Shown here: positions 45,805-54,882 of the stretch, one piece after another | How the letters are laid out: every line of letters begins with the position of its first letter | Position numbering within the stretch: position 1 is the stretch's first letter | Origin: JANNSX01 sp041397825 | Lineage (GTDB): Bacteria > Pseudomonadota > Alphaproteobacteria > Rhizobiales > Hyphomicrobiaceae | NCBI GenBank assembly: GCA_041397825.1 | Contig: JAWKVX010000002.1 | Coordinates: forward strand, 372,001 to 436,000 | Length of the DNA: 64,000 bases | Reading direction: 5' to 3' | Notes under the pieces: generated by a model | The model's input: the letters and a program-made list of their open reading frames with translations, nothing else | What the model was told of the DNA's origin: nothing | Database searches by the model: none | Made by a program: the position numbers and the translations under genes

Positions 45805-45832
45805 GTTATATCAGCTTCCCAACGCTTGTGAA
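45805..45832 (-). promoter_or_regulatory. promoter of tRNA-fMet
   Basis: On the minus strand TTCACA (45832-45827) and TATAAC (45810-45805) are separated by 16 bases, giving a start near 45798 and a 5' leader of about 90 bases for RNase P to remove. The leader overlaps no gene. Confidence 0.5.
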
Positions 45833-45949
45833 CCCCCCCGTCCTTCGCCTCGGACATGGCTGTCTCCGGTCGCAGGCCATTGCCTTGGAGGATGCCACCA
45901 CCGATGATCAGGCAAGCACGAGCACCGGACTGCTGAAGGAGCAGCGCGC

Positions 45950-46339
45950 ATGGCCGATCCCATCGTCTATAAAAGCGTTTCCGGACTGGTGACCGGCGAC
46001 TCCTACAGCCATGTGACGCTCGCCAACGGCTTCGCATTCCTTGCCGGCCAGGTGCCGTCCGACGACGAGGCCAATCGGACACCATCCGGCAACATCGAGG
46101 AGGAGACACGGGCCGCGATGGACAATCTGGCGCGGGTTCTGCGGGCCGCGGGATTGGATTTCGAGGACGTGGTGCGCACGAACGTCTACATGGCTGACCT
46201 TGGAGAGTTCGAGCGGATGAACAGTGTCTACGTCACCTACTTCCCGAAAGGCAGGCTACCAGCCCGCACGACCGTCGGCGTTGCACAACTGATCGACGGT
46301 TGTCGCATCGAGATCGACTGCATTGCGCGCCTCAAGTGA
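45950..46339 (+). CDS. RidA family protein (enamine/imine deaminase type)
   Basis: A 129-residue protein. ANGFAFLAGQVPSDDEANRT, then TRAAMDNLARVLRAAGLDFE, then DVVRTNVYMADLGEFERMNS, with PARTTVGVAQL and EIDCIARLK at the end: the RidA/YjgF trimer pattern including the arginine that binds the imine carboxylate in active members. These remove reactive enamines made by PLP enzymes. AAGGAG lies nine bases before the ATG. A more distant homologue is at 61.5 kb. Confidence 0.9.
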   Translation: MADPIVYKSVSGLVTGDSYSHVTLANGFAFLAGQVPSDDEANRTPSGNIEEETRAAMDNLARVLRAAGLDFEDVVRTNVYMADLGEFERMNSVYVTYFPKGRLPARTTVGVAQLIDGCRIEIDCIARLK

Positions 46340-46402
46340 TCCTTCGACCGGGATGTTGCCCGACGTGACGTGCCGCAGACACTGGTGCGGATCGGTGTCC
46401 CG

Positions 46403-47923
46403 ATGACTGCCGCAGGCCCGTCACATCCGGACGATCGTCAGCGTGTTCGCATCATCATCGGCGTGCTGATCGCCATGCTGCTGGCGGCGCTGGACCAGAC
46501 CATCGTCACGCCGGCCGTGGCGACGATGGGCAAGAGCCTCGGAGGCCAGGGCTATCTGTTCTGGATCGTGTCCGCCTATTTCCTGACGGCAACGGCCGTG
46601 ACCCCGCTCTACGGCAAGCTCGCCGATATTCATGGCCGGCGACCGGTGCTGCTGGCCGGCATCGGCATCTTCGTTGCCGGATCCGTCGCCGCCGCGCTGG
46701 CGCCCGACATGCCCTGGCTCATCCTCGCCCGGGCGCTTCAGGGGGTCGGTGGTGGCGGCTTGATCGCCATGGCACAGACCGTCATCGGCGATCTCGTGCC
46801 CGCCAAGGAAAGGGGCCGGTTCGCCGTCTACATCTCCGGCACCTGGGCCATTGCCAGCATTGCCGGGCCGATCCTCGGCGGCGTGATTGCGGAGCACCTG
46901 CACTGGTCCGTCATTTTCTGGCTCAATCTGCCGCTGGCGGCACTGGCCATCGCCATGACCAACCGCAATCTGAAGTTTGCGCCCTGGCAGAAGCGCGAGC
47001 ACAGCCTCGATATTCTGGGAGCCATTCTGATCGTCGGTGCGACCGTGGCGTTGATGCTGGGCCTGACGCTCGGGGGTGCGGGCCACGGTTGGCTGGCACC
47101 GACCGTCACCGGCCCGATCGCGGTGTCCGCACTCCTCGGCCTAGTTTTCGCCTGGCATGTCCGGCGCGCCGCGGAACCTCTCATTCCCCTGGATGTGCTG
47201 AGAAATTCCGTCGTGCTTTTCGCGACGCTGAGCGTGTTCTTTGCCATGGCAGCTTTCATCGGGCTCATCGTCTACGTGCCGCTCTTCCTCGAGCTCGCGC
47301 ACGGGCTGACGCCATCCGAAGCCGGCTTGGCGCTGGTCGGCTACATGATCGGAACCGTCGCTGGGGCCAACGCGGCTGCCCGCAGCATGGCGCATGTCAC
47401 GCACTACCGCCGGATGCCTGTCATCGGCCTCGCCGTGTCGGCCGCAGCGCTCGCCGTGCTGGCGGTGTTCGCGAGTGTGATCGATTTCTGGGTCGTCGAG
47501 GGGTTGCTCATCGTCATAGGTCTCGGCAGTGGTGCACAGTTTCCCGTGACGACCGTGGCCACGCAGAATGCGGTCGATCCCCGCGACATGGGCGTCGCGA
47601 CCGGGGTGCTCGGCTTCCTTCGGGCCCTGGGGAGCGCCATCGGTGTTGCCGTGATCGGAGCGATCGGCAGTGCCGCCGGCGTCGGCAATGCGCTCGTCAT
47701 GCATGCGGGTGGCCCTGCCGCCCGGGAGACCATCCCGGCGGCGAGCGATGTCGCCCAGAGGTTCTCGCCGGTATTCTGGGCCGCAGCGCTGTCGCTGCTC
47801 CTGGCGCTGGCTTTGCTCTCGCGCATGCCGGAGCGTCCCTTGCGTGGCCGGGCCGAGATGCAGGCTGCCCGGGAGGCGGATCCGGACGACACCCTGACGG
47901 GCGTCGGCAGCTCTCACGGATAG
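46403..47923 (+). CDS. MFS drug:proton antiporter, DHA2 (14-helix) type
   Basis: A protein of about 506 residues with 14 predicted helices. IAMLLAALDQTIVTPAVATM (helix 1 with motif D1-like Leu-Asp-Gln-Thr), YGKLADIHGRRPVLLAGIGI (motif A) and ISGTWAIASIAGPILGGVIA (motif C, antiporter type) identify the EmrB-like group. Substrate unknown. The start is unsure: ATG 46403 is taken, GTG 46370 would add 11 residues; neither has a good ribosome binding site. Its 3' end overlaps that of the convergent kinase gene by about ten bases. Confidence 0.92.
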   Translation: MTAAGPSHPDDRQRVRIIIGVLIAMLLAALDQTIVTPAVATMGKSLGGQGYLFWIVSAYFLTATAVTPLYGKLADIHGRRPVLLAGIGIFVAGSVAAALAPDMPWLILARALQGVGGGGLIAMAQTVIGDLVPAKERGRFAVYISGTWAIASIAGPILGGVIAEHLHWSVIFWLNLPLAALAIAMTNRNLKFAPWQKREHSLDILGAILIVGATVALMLGLTLGGAGHGWLAPTVTGPIAVSALLGLVFAWHVRRAAEPLIPLDVLRNSVVLFATLSVFFAMAAFIGLIVYVPLFLELAHGLTPSEAGLALVGYMIGTVAGANAAARSMAHVTHYRRMPVIGLAVSAAALAVLAVFASVIDFWVVEGLLIVIGLGSGAQFPVTTVATQNAVDPRDMGVATGVLGFLRALGSAIGVAVIGAIGSAAGVGNALVMHAGGPAARETIPAASDVAQRFSPVFWAAALSLLLALALLSRMPERPLRGRAEMQAAREADPDDTLTGVGSSHG

Positions 47924-50208
47924 CCGGCGATCCGCGCATTCCAGATGCGGATGGTCCGGTCGTCACCGGCGGTCGCAAGGCGGTTCCCGGCAAGGAAAGC
48001 AAGGCCTCTCACCGGGCCGACATGGCCGACATAAGTCGCCAGCAGCTCGCCGGTATCGAGCGACCATAGCTTCGCGGTGCCGTCCTCGCTGGCGGAGGCG
48101 AGCATACGACCGTTCGGAGAGAAGGCGACGCCGACGACCCGGCCTGCGTGTCCGGTCAGGAGCCGTAGACGCTCACCATCGGCAAGCGACCAGACGGCCA
48201 CCGTCTTGTCGTTGCTTCCGGAGGCGATGAGACCCGTTCCGGCGTCGAGCGCGAGCGCCCGCACGTCGTCGCTGTGACCATGCAGCGATCGGACGAGGCG
48301 CCGCCGCCGCTCGTCCCAGATCTTGACGAGCTTGTCGGCGCCGCCGGAGACGACGATACGCCGATCCGGCGCATAGGCGAGGGCGTAGACGGCGTGATCA
48401 TGACCCGAGAGCACGCTCTCGATGCGGCCGCTGGCAGAGGCGAGGCGAATCTTGGTGTCCTGTCCGGCGGCGATGTAGCGGCCATCGCCATGGCCGAAGA
48501 CTACCGACCACACGGGTCCATCGCCCTTGTTGACCGACGACGTACGGGCACCTGTGGCCAGATCGAACACGTCGACGCTGCCGTCACGGCGTGCGGCGAC
48601 GAGCTTGCCGTCGGCTGCCGCGATGGCGGTCACCTCGTTGAGGGGGCCGATAAGGGAACGCTCGATCAGACCGGTATCGAGATTCCAGAGCTGTACGCTG
48701 CCGTCGGCTCCAGCCACGGCGAGGCGATGGCCGTTGCCGATGGCGGCTACCGATGTGATGGCCCCGGCCGGGCCCCGGATGACTCGGGCGAGCGAAGTAT
48801 CGGTCGTCGCCTGCACCGAGGAGGACGATGCCGGTTGCCTGGCCAGCCTGCCGTAGTCGTTGACGACGACAATGCCGCTGACGATGAGGACGATGACCGT
48901 GAGGCGCATGCCGAGGGCAGCCGCATGGCGGCGCCAGCCGGGCCTGAGCCAAGGGCGCCGCTCACGTCGCTGCCCGACCTTCACCTGAGCGGGGGCGGGT
49001 ACTTCGGCAGACCGATTGACGATGGTCGTCGGGTCGCTCGGCGGGGCGGGCGGCGGTGATTTTAGCGGCTTCGGATCCGCCGTGGCTCCCGAGCCGATGA
49101 TCGCTTTCGCATCGGCGAGAAGCGACATCAGCCGTCGTGGGGCCGCCGCTCGTTTGGCCGGAAGCGGGGCGGCGGGCGTTGGGGCCACGGGCTCTGGGGT
49201 CGCCGTCCCCTTTGCCACAGCCGGCCTCCTGCCGATCTTGCGGGGGGCTGGCACCTCGTCCTTGGCGATCGCGCGGGTCTTGGCGAGCGCGGCCTTGGGA
49301 AACGGCTTGATCTCGGCGCTCCGCTTCGGCTTGTCGCCGGCGAGGAGGGCTCTCCGCCAGAGATCGACCGATTGGGGTCGCTGTTCGATTTTCAGCCTTA
49401 AGGCGCCGTCGATGGCGGCCAGAAATGCCGGACGATAGCCACTTCGCGCGACCTTGGAGGCAGGTTTCAGCTCGTCGAGCGTGATGCGCGTTGGTGCGTC
49501 GGCCGGGCGTGCGCCCGTTACTGCATGATAGAGCGTGGCGGCGAGCGCATAAATGTCGGTCCAGGGACCCTGCTGCTTGCCGGTGATGGCGTACTGCTCG
49601 AATGGCGAATACCCGGGCTTGACGAGTGCGCTGACGGTCTTGGAGTTCTGGGCCACCTCGCCGCGCGCCGAGCCGAAGTCGATGAGCACCGGCGAGCCGT
49701 CGGCGCGGATGATGATGTTGTCCGGGGCGATATCGCGATGCAGAAAGTCCTGTGCATGGATCAGCGCCAGGGCGTCGAGCAGCGGCGAGAGGATTCCGTC
49801 GAGCTCGGCCTGGGTCGGCGGCCTGCCAAGAACGTCGAGCCAGCTCTTGAAACTCTGCCCTTCCTCGAACTTCAGCACCATGTAGCCGCTGTTGTTCTCG
49901 AGGAACGATCTGTAGACTTTGACAATGTTCGGGTGATCGAACTTGGCGAGGGTCTTCGCCTCGGAGATGAAGCGGTCGAGCCCCCAGCGGTAGTCGTCCT
50001 CGTGGCTGGTGGACTTCGAGCGGACGAAGCGGGAGCCTTCGCGGGCGGCGAAGTCGCTCGGAAAATACTCTTTGATGGCGACGCTGCGATTGAGCGGCAG
50101 GTCTGTCGCCTGATAGGTGATGCCGAAGCCGCCGGCGCCGAGCACCTGCTCGAGGCGATACTCGCCCGCGAGCATCGTTCCCACCGGCAATGCAAGTAGA
50201 TTGTCCAT
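47914..50208 (-). CDS. membrane Ser/Thr protein kinase with WD40 sensor domain
   Basis: A 764-residue Hanks-type kinase. The cytosolic kinase domain (residues 15-290) has Gly loop GAGGFGITY (24-32), Lys46 in VAIKEYFP, HRDIAPDN (157-164) and DFG (177-179). A Pro/Ala-rich linker runs from 300 to 430. One membrane helix follows (about 432-450, LGMRLTVIVLIVSGIVVV). The C-terminal WD40 propeller (475-764; repeats ending in LWNLD, KIWDE, VWSLA, LWSLD, IRIWNA) is then outside the cytoplasm. Start 50208 is taken because the domain begins here; upstream ATGs (50286, 50265) are possible. Divergent from an FHA/FHA/PP2C operon, its likely partners. Confidence 0.93.
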   Translation of the reverse strand: MDNLLALPVGTMLAGEYRLEQVLGAGGFGITYQATDLPLNRSVAIKEYFPSDFAAREGSRFVRSKSTSHEDDYRWGLDRFISEAKTLAKFDHPNIVKVYRSFLENNSGYMVLKFEEGQSFKSWLDVLGRPPTQAELDGILSPLLDALALIHAQDFLHRDIAPDNIIIRADGSPVLIDFGSARGEVAQNSKTVSALVKPGYSPFEQYAITGKQQGPWTDIYALAATLYHAVTGARPADAPTRITLDELKPASKVARSGYRPAFLAAIDGALRLKIEQRPQSVDLWRRALLAGDKPKRSAEIKPFPKAALAKTRAIAKDEVPAPRKIGRRPAVAKGTATPEPVAPTPAAPLPAKRAAAPRRLMSLLADAKAIIGSGATADPKPLKSPPPAPPSDPTTIVNRSAEVPAPAQVKVGQRRERRPWLRPGWRRHAAALGMRLTVIVLIVSGIVVVNDYGRLARQPASSSSVQATTDTSLARVIRGPAGAITSVAAIGNGHRLAVAGADGSVQLWNLDTGLIERSLIGPLNEVTAIAAADGKLVAARRDGSVDVFDLATGARTSSVNKGDGPVWSVVFGHGDGRYIAAGQDTKIRLASASGRIESVLSGHDHAVYALAYAPDRRIVVSGGADKLVKIWDERRRRLVRSLHGHSDDVRALALDAGTGLIASGSNDKTVAVWSLADGERLRLLTGHAGRVVGVAFSPNGRMLASASEDGTAKLWSLDTGELLATYVGHVGPVRGLAFLAGNRLATAGDDRTIRIWNARIAGYP

Positions 50209-50541
50209 CCTCGCGAGTGGACGCCCCTGTTGTTCGTTGGTGGCGGCCCCCCGGGCAGCCGCCATGATTCGGTCGCGGCGCAGCATAATGAGACGTCTTG
50301 CAGCCGGAGATGGCCGAACTATGTCTCCCGACGCCTGATCCGTACATCCTTGTGCATAGACGCTACAGCCTGTGGCTCCCGGCACCGAGCAAATTCGGGG
50401 CAGAATGCGCGCCGCCCAGGCCATCGTGGCCGTCGGGCAACGCTGTGGGTGAGCACATCCTGCCAAGTTGAAGCCGCAAAGTAGCGCCATTATCTTGGCC
50501 GAAATCAAACGCCTCGATGGCGAATCACTGGATCCGACCTG
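50209..50541. other. 333-base divergent region, kinase / FHA operon
   Basis: Holds the 5' ends of both transcripts and possibly a kinase N-terminal extension of up to 26 residues on the minus strand. I find no clear promoter boxes, RNA gene or repeat. Confidence 0.3.
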
Positions 50542-51357
50542 ATGTCACAGAAGCGGCTCAATGCTGGCGTGCTCGCCATATTGGCAATGCTTGGCGCAGT
50601 GGAGTGCTCCGCCGGCGTTCGCAATGAGGATCACGTCTTGGCGGCCCATAGCTTGCAGGCTTTGGCCGCCGCTGGCGATCCTATCGTCCTTGCGCAGGTC
50701 GCGCCCGGGACGAGCGAGGCACAAGCGGTCGTCGAGGCCACGTCGGAGGTCGCGGCGCCGGTCGGCTGGATCGACCGGATCGGCGGCTTTCTCGCAGAGA
50801 GCTATGCGCGGGAGCCCGCGTTGATGATCGCGGTTGCGCTTGTCCTGGTCCTGTCGCCCGTACTTTCGATCGTGCTGCTCGTCACCCAGTCGGCGCGGCG
50901 GATGCTCGACCGCAAAGGAGCAACGCGCGGCCCATCGCTGAAGCAGGCCCTGCAGGCTGCGGGCAGCCTGTCGACGGCAACGACAGAGCCGGGGCCGGCG
51001 GCCTATTGGAGTTCCGAGGCGGTGCTCGAATTCGTCGACGAGGACTATGAGCCGTTGCCGCTGATCGGCCGGATGCTCCGGATCGGCCGGCACGAGGAGA
51101 ACGACGTTCGTCTCGCCGACAAGACGGTGCATCGCCACCACGCCGTGCTGCAGGTGACTGGCGAGCAGGGCTATACGATTACGGACCTCAGCGGCGCCGA
51201 AGGCAATGGCGTGCTCGTCAACTCCGAGCGCGTCACCCAGGCTCGGCTCCGGCACGGCGACATCATCGAGCTCGGTGCGGTCAAGCTGCGGTTCGCCCTG
51301 GAAAGCGGGCGGACATCAGGACGGTCTCCGAGCCAGACACAGATCACCTTGCATTGA
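50542..51357 (+). CDS. membrane-anchored FHA-domain protein
   Basis: A 271-residue protein. An N-terminal signal-like helix (residues 6-24), a short periplasmic segment, a membrane helix at about 93-115 (ALMIAVALVLVLSPVLSIVL), then a cytosolic FHA domain at about 170-255 with IGRHEENDVRLADKTVHRHH and GNGVLVNSERV. FHA domains bind phosphothreonine peptides. The usual Ser of the SRxH loop is His here (VHRHH), so binding strength may differ. First of FHA, FHA, PP2C, opposite to the kinase gene: probable substrate or scaffold of that kinase. Confidence 0.88.
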   Translation: MSQKRLNAGVLAILAMLGAVECSAGVRNEDHVLAAHSLQALAAAGDPIVLAQVAPGTSEAQAVVEATSEVAAPVGWIDRIGGFLAESYAREPALMIAVALVLVLSPVLSIVLLVTQSARRMLDRKGATRGPSLKQALQAAGSLSTATTEPGPAAYWSSEAVLEFVDEDYEPLPLIGRMLRIGRHEENDVRLADKTVHRHHAVLQVTGEQGYTITDLSGAEGNGVLVNSERVTQARLRHGDIIELGAVKLRFALESGRTSGRSPSQTQITLH

Positions 51358-51419
51358 GCGAGACTCGAACGCCGTTCGGCGGTCTCATTGGCTTCTCTAG
51401 ATCAGGAAGGATACCCTCG

Positions 51420-52106
51420 ATGGCAGACGAAGCGCCGAAGCCCAAGACCCCGAGCGATCCTCTTCGCGACGGTCTGAAGGCCATTGCCGGCACGGATCCG
51501 GAGCGGACGGCGCTCCTCAATCGCAAGGACGCGGCGCAAAAGGTGCCGTTGCAGAGTGCCATCAAGGCGGTGGAGGCCGCCCTCTCGGCGCAGCCCGAGA
51601 AGAACGACGCGCAGGCGGCAACGGACGATGTCGCGCCGACGCAGGCCGTCAAGGGCGGACAGGCCAGGCCACAGGTCCCGGCCGAATCCAAGACCCAGAT
51701 GGTCAAAGGCAAGAGCCGGCCCGAGCGTAGCGATTTTCATCAGGAGCCCGTCGTCGGTTGGCTGGTTGTCATCGGCGGACCGGGCCTCGGCGCCTTCCGG
51801 CCGATTTTCGAGGGCAACAACACGATCGGCCGGGCGCCGTCGCAGCGCGTGCCGATCGACTTCGGCGACGATGCCATCTCGGCCGAGGAGCAGGCCTATC
51901 TCCGCTACGATTCCTCGGATCGGACTTTCCTGTTCGTGCCCAACCTCGCCAAGACGAATGTCGTCCGCCTCAACGACGACAAGCCGACGGCGGCCGTGAA
52001 GCTTCGGCCGATGGATGTCATCACCATGGGCCGGACGCAGCTCGTTTTCGTGCCGTTCTGCGGCGAGGAGTTCGATTGGTCGGAGCTGGCCGAACTCAGC
52101 GAATGA
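51420..52106 (+). CDS. FHA-domain protein (cytosolic)
   Basis: A 228-residue soluble protein. A charged N-terminal half rich in Lys, Ala and Thr (possible phosphorylation tail) precedes an FHA-like domain from about residue 110: GWLVVIGGPGLGAFRPIFEG, NTIGRAPSQRVPIDFGDDAI, and ITMGRTQLVFVPFCGEEFDW near the C terminus. The start at 51420 has AGGAAGG upstream. Its stop overlaps the PP2C start (ATGA), indicating matched production with the phosphatase. Confidence 0.88.
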   Translation: MADEAPKPKTPSDPLRDGLKAIAGTDPERTALLNRKDAAQKVPLQSAIKAVEAALSAQPEKNDAQAATDDVAPTQAVKGGQARPQVPAESKTQMVKGKSRPERSDFHQEPVVGWLVVIGGPGLGAFRPIFEGNNTIGRAPSQRVPIDFGDDAISAEEQAYLRYDSSDRTFLFVPNLAKTNVVRLNDDKPTAAVKLRPMDVITMGRTQLVFVPFCGEEFDWSELAELSE

Positions 52107-52912
52107 TCTCGCGCTTCCGACATGCGAGCCGCGCCATCCTCGGCGCCCGGGACTTCCAGGAGGACGCCTGTGCGTTCGCCTTTCCGGATGCGCGTGCGCT
52201 CTATTTCACAACCTCCGGCAAGGTAAACGGAACCGGTGAGCTGCTGGCCGTGCTCGCCGACGGCATGGGTGGGCATGTGGCGGGCGCCGAGGCGGCGAGG
52301 ACGGCCTGCCGAACCTTCATCGAGGCCTACACCGAAGGGCGGGATTCGAGCGATCGGCTGAAAGCAGCGCTCGACCGCTCGAACGCCGCCATCGGGAGCG
52401 CGGTCGCCGCCGACCCGCGTCTCGAGGGCATGGGATCGACGCTGCTCGCCGTCGCCTTCGGCGAGGGTGGGCTGACCTGGGTCAGCGTTGGAGATTCGCC
52501 TCTGTACCTCTTTCGCGACCGACACCTCTATCAGTTGAACCAGGATCACTCGCTGGCGCCGGTGCTGGATCAGCTTGCCGCGGAGGGGGAGCTCGCCGCG
52601 GAGGAGGCGCTGCTGCATCCCCGTCGCCACTATTTGCGATCGGCGCTGACCGGCTCCGGCATCGAGCTGGTCGATCTACATGACAGCATGTTCCAGCTTC
52701 AGCCCGGCGACTGGATCCTGCTCGCCTCGGACGGTATCGAGACGCTCGAGCCGGGGCTCATTGCCGACCTCATGGCCCACTATGCCGATGCCGATCCGGA
52801 CACTCTTGCCCGGGCGCTCATCGAGACGATCCAGTCGATGGACAACCCGGCCCAGGACAACACGACCGTCATGGCCGTCAAACCGTGCTTCCATGCGGCG
52901 GCCATCGCCTGA
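52103..52912 (+). CDS. PP2C-type Ser/Thr protein phosphatase
   Basis: A 269-residue PPM phosphatase. Metal-binding motifs are DFQEDA (17-22), LADGMGGHVAG with Asp53, GMGSTLLAVAF, WVSVGDSPLYLF, LLASDGIETLE and DNTTVMAV near the C terminus. It would reverse phosphorylation by the kinase encoded divergently. Coupled to the FHA gene by ATGA. The reading frame is open upstream inside the FHA gene, but the family start MISRFRHASRAILGARD is clear. Confidence 0.93.
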   Translation: MISRFRHASRAILGARDFQEDACAFAFPDARALYFTTSGKVNGTGELLAVLADGMGGHVAGAEAARTACRTFIEAYTEGRDSSDRLKAALDRSNAAIGSAVAADPRLEGMGSTLLAVAFGEGGLTWVSVGDSPLYLFRDRHLYQLNQDHSLAPVLDQLAAEGELAAEEALLHPRRHYLRSALTGSGIELVDLHDSMFQLQPGDWILLASDGIETLEPGLIADLMAHYADADPDTLARALIETIQSMDNPAQDNTTVMAVKPCFHAAAIA

Positions 52913-53008
52913 CCTGGCCGACCGTTGAGGATGCATGGAACCGGGGCTATCTCGGCGCCGGGCGAGCATGCTAAGGACGGCTCGAGCAATGTCGAGGAGC
53001 ACATACCC

Positions 53009-54586
53009 ATGTCGGTCGTCGAGGAAGGCCGGAGAAGCCGGCGGGCGGGCGGGCGCGAGGCCAGGCGCGAGTTGAGGAGCCAGAAGCTCGCCGATGACAT
53101 CCGTCCAGTCCGTCCTGGGCTCCAGGGCGGCCGCTACAAGCCGCTGACGGACCATGATGTGCAACGCATCCATGGGGCGGCGCTGCAGGTGCTGGAGGAG
53201 GTCGGTTTCGGTCAGGCCATCCCGACGTGCGTCGAGGCCTGCACGAAGGCAGGTGCCGTCTACGACGGCAAGCGGTTGAAGTTCCCGCGCGCACTCGTCG
53301 AGGACACGGTCGCCAAGGCCGCCCGCCACTTCGTGCTGTTTGGACAGGACCCCAAGCACGACATGGAGCCTCGCGACAAGAAGGTCTACTACGGCACGGC
53401 CGGCGCCGCCGTCCATGTCGTCGATCTGGAGAAGCGGCACTATCGCGAGAGCTATCTGAAAGACCTTTACGATGCCTCCCGCATCGTCGATGTGATGGAC
53501 AACATCCACTTCTTCCAGAGAACCCTGGTGCCGCGCGATCTGGAAGATCCGCGCGACATGGATATCAACACGCTGTATGCCTCGATCGCCGGCACCACCA
53601 AGCATGTCGGCTCTTCAATGGTGCATCCGGATCATGTGACCGAGTGCTTCCAGATCCTGCATGCGATCGCGGGCTCAGAGGAGAAGTGGCGCGCGCGGCC
53701 GTTCGTGTCGCAGTCGAATTGCTTCGTCGTGCCGCCGATGAAGTTCGCGGAAGACGCTTGCCGGTGTCTGGAAGAAGCCGTGTGGGGCGGCATGCCAGTG
53801 CTGCTGCTCTCGGCAGGTCAGGCAGGTGCCACGGCGCCAGCCGCGATCGCGGGCGCGGTCGTGCAGGCGGTCGCCGAGTGCCTGTGCGGTCTCGTCTATG
53901 TGAATGCGCTGAAGCCGGGACATCCGGCGATCTTCGGCACCTGGCCATTCGTCTCGGATCTGCGCTCAGGCGCCATGTCGGGCGGGTCGCCAGAGCAGGC
54001 GCTGCTGACGGCGGCCTGCGGGCAGATGGCGCATTTCTATGATCTGCCGGGTGGCTCTGCGGCGGGCATGGCCGATAGCAAGGAGCCTGACATTCAGGCC
54101 GGCTACGAGAAGGGCATCACGCATGCCCTGGCCGGGCTTTCGGGCCTCAATCTCGTTTACGAGTCGGCCGGCATGCACGCCTCGCTCCTTGGCTTCAGCC
54201 ATGAGAGTCTCATCATCGACAACGATATTCTCGGCATGGCGCAACGCTGCGTCCGCGGGATCGAGGTGAATGACGACACACTCTCCGTCGAGACGATCAA
54301 GGATGTCTGCCTAAACGGTCCGGGGCACTATCTCGGCCACCCGCAGACGCTGGGCCTCATGCAGCGGGAGTATATCTACCCGGAGATCGGCAACCGGCTA
54401 TCACCGAAGGAATGGGCCGAGGTTGGCAAGCCCGACATCGTCAAGCTCGCCATTGAGAAGAAGCGCGACCTGCTGTCGACGCATTTTCCGCGCCATATCC
54501 CCGATGCCATCGATGACGCTATTCGCGCCAGGCACCCGATCAAGCTGCCGAAGTCCTCGATGCGGCCCGCCAAGGCAAAGGTTTGA
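53009..54586 (+). CDS. non-pyrrolysine MttB-family methyltransferase
   Basis: A 525-residue homologue of trimethylamine:corrinoid methyltransferase: HGAALQVLEEVGFGQAIPTC, VYYGTAGAAVHVVDLEKRHY, MPVLLLSAGQAGATAPAAIA, AIFGTWPFVSDLRSGAMSGG, DSKEPDIQAGYEKGITHALA. There is no internal amber codon, so it is the Pyl-less class, which includes glycine-betaine, proline-betaine and carnitine demethylases and many of unknown substrate. No corrinoid protein or reactivase gene is near, which weakens a simple methyltransferase call. The start at 53009 has GAGGAG nine bases upstream. It follows PP2C by 96 bases but is unrelated in role. Confidence 0.88.
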   Translation: MSVVEEGRRSRRAGGREARRELRSQKLADDIRPVRPGLQGGRYKPLTDHDVQRIHGAALQVLEEVGFGQAIPTCVEACTKAGAVYDGKRLKFPRALVEDTVAKAARHFVLFGQDPKHDMEPRDKKVYYGTAGAAVHVVDLEKRHYRESYLKDLYDASRIVDVMDNIHFFQRTLVPRDLEDPRDMDINTLYASIAGTTKHVGSSMVHPDHVTECFQILHAIAGSEEKWRARPFVSQSNCFVVPPMKFAEDACRCLEEAVWGGMPVLLLSAGQAGATAPAAIAGAVVQAVAECLCGLVYVNALKPGHPAIFGTWPFVSDLRSGAMSGGSPEQALLTAACGQMAHFYDLPGGSAAGMADSKEPDIQAGYEKGITHALAGLSGLNLVYESAGMHASLLGFSHESLIIDNDILGMAQRCVRGIEVNDDTLSVETIKDVCLNGPGHYLGHPQTLGLMQREYIYPEIGNRLSPKEWAEVGKPDIVKLAIEKKRDLLSTHFPRHIPDAIDDAIRARHPIKLPKSSMRPAKAKV

Positions 54587-54623
54587 GAGGCGGCATTGCC
54601 TTCATGTTCGGAATGTAGCATTG

Positions 54624-54646
54624 TAGGATCATGAATAGGATCATGA
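54624..54646 (+). repeat. duplicated start site of the antitoxin gene
   Basis: The 11-base sequence TAGGATCATGA occurs at 54624-54634 and again at 54636-54646, one base apart. Each copy contains an AGGA and an ATG (54631 and 54643), and both ATGs are in the antitoxin frame. Confidence 0.6.
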
Positions 54647-54882
54647 CCAGCCGCGAATTCAATCAGGACGTCAGCCGGGCGAAGCGCTCGGCCGACGGCG
54701 GGCCAGTCATTATCACCGATCGGGGCGAGCCAGCCTACGTGCTCATGACGCATTCTGAGTATGTGAGGCTGACCGGGACCGGAAAGAACCTTCTCGAGAT
54801 GCTGGACATGCCCGGCATGGAAGACATCGAGTTTGATCCGCCGAAGATCGACCTGAAACTGCGCGTGCCCGACTTCGACTGA
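54631..54882 (+). CDS. Phd/YefM-type antitoxin
   Basis: An 83-residue antitoxin: MTSREFNQDVSRAKRSADGG, then PVIITDRGEPAYVLMTHSEY form the N-terminal DNA-binding fold; the acidic C terminus (MEDIEFDPPKIDLKLRVPDF) wraps the toxin. Start 54631 or 54643. Stop and toxin start overlap (TGATG). It should neutralise the PIN toxin and repress its own promoter. Confidence 0.9.
   Translation: MNRIMTSREFNQDVSRAKRSADGGPVIITDRGEPAYVLMTHSEYVRLTGTGKNLLEMLDMPGMEDIEFDPPKIDLKLRVPDFD

Noticed and set aside
53227..54042. 271-codon plus-strand frame within the mttB-like gene
   Set aside because: Out-of-frame shadow with Arg/Gly-rich composition; the MttB frame has clear homology.
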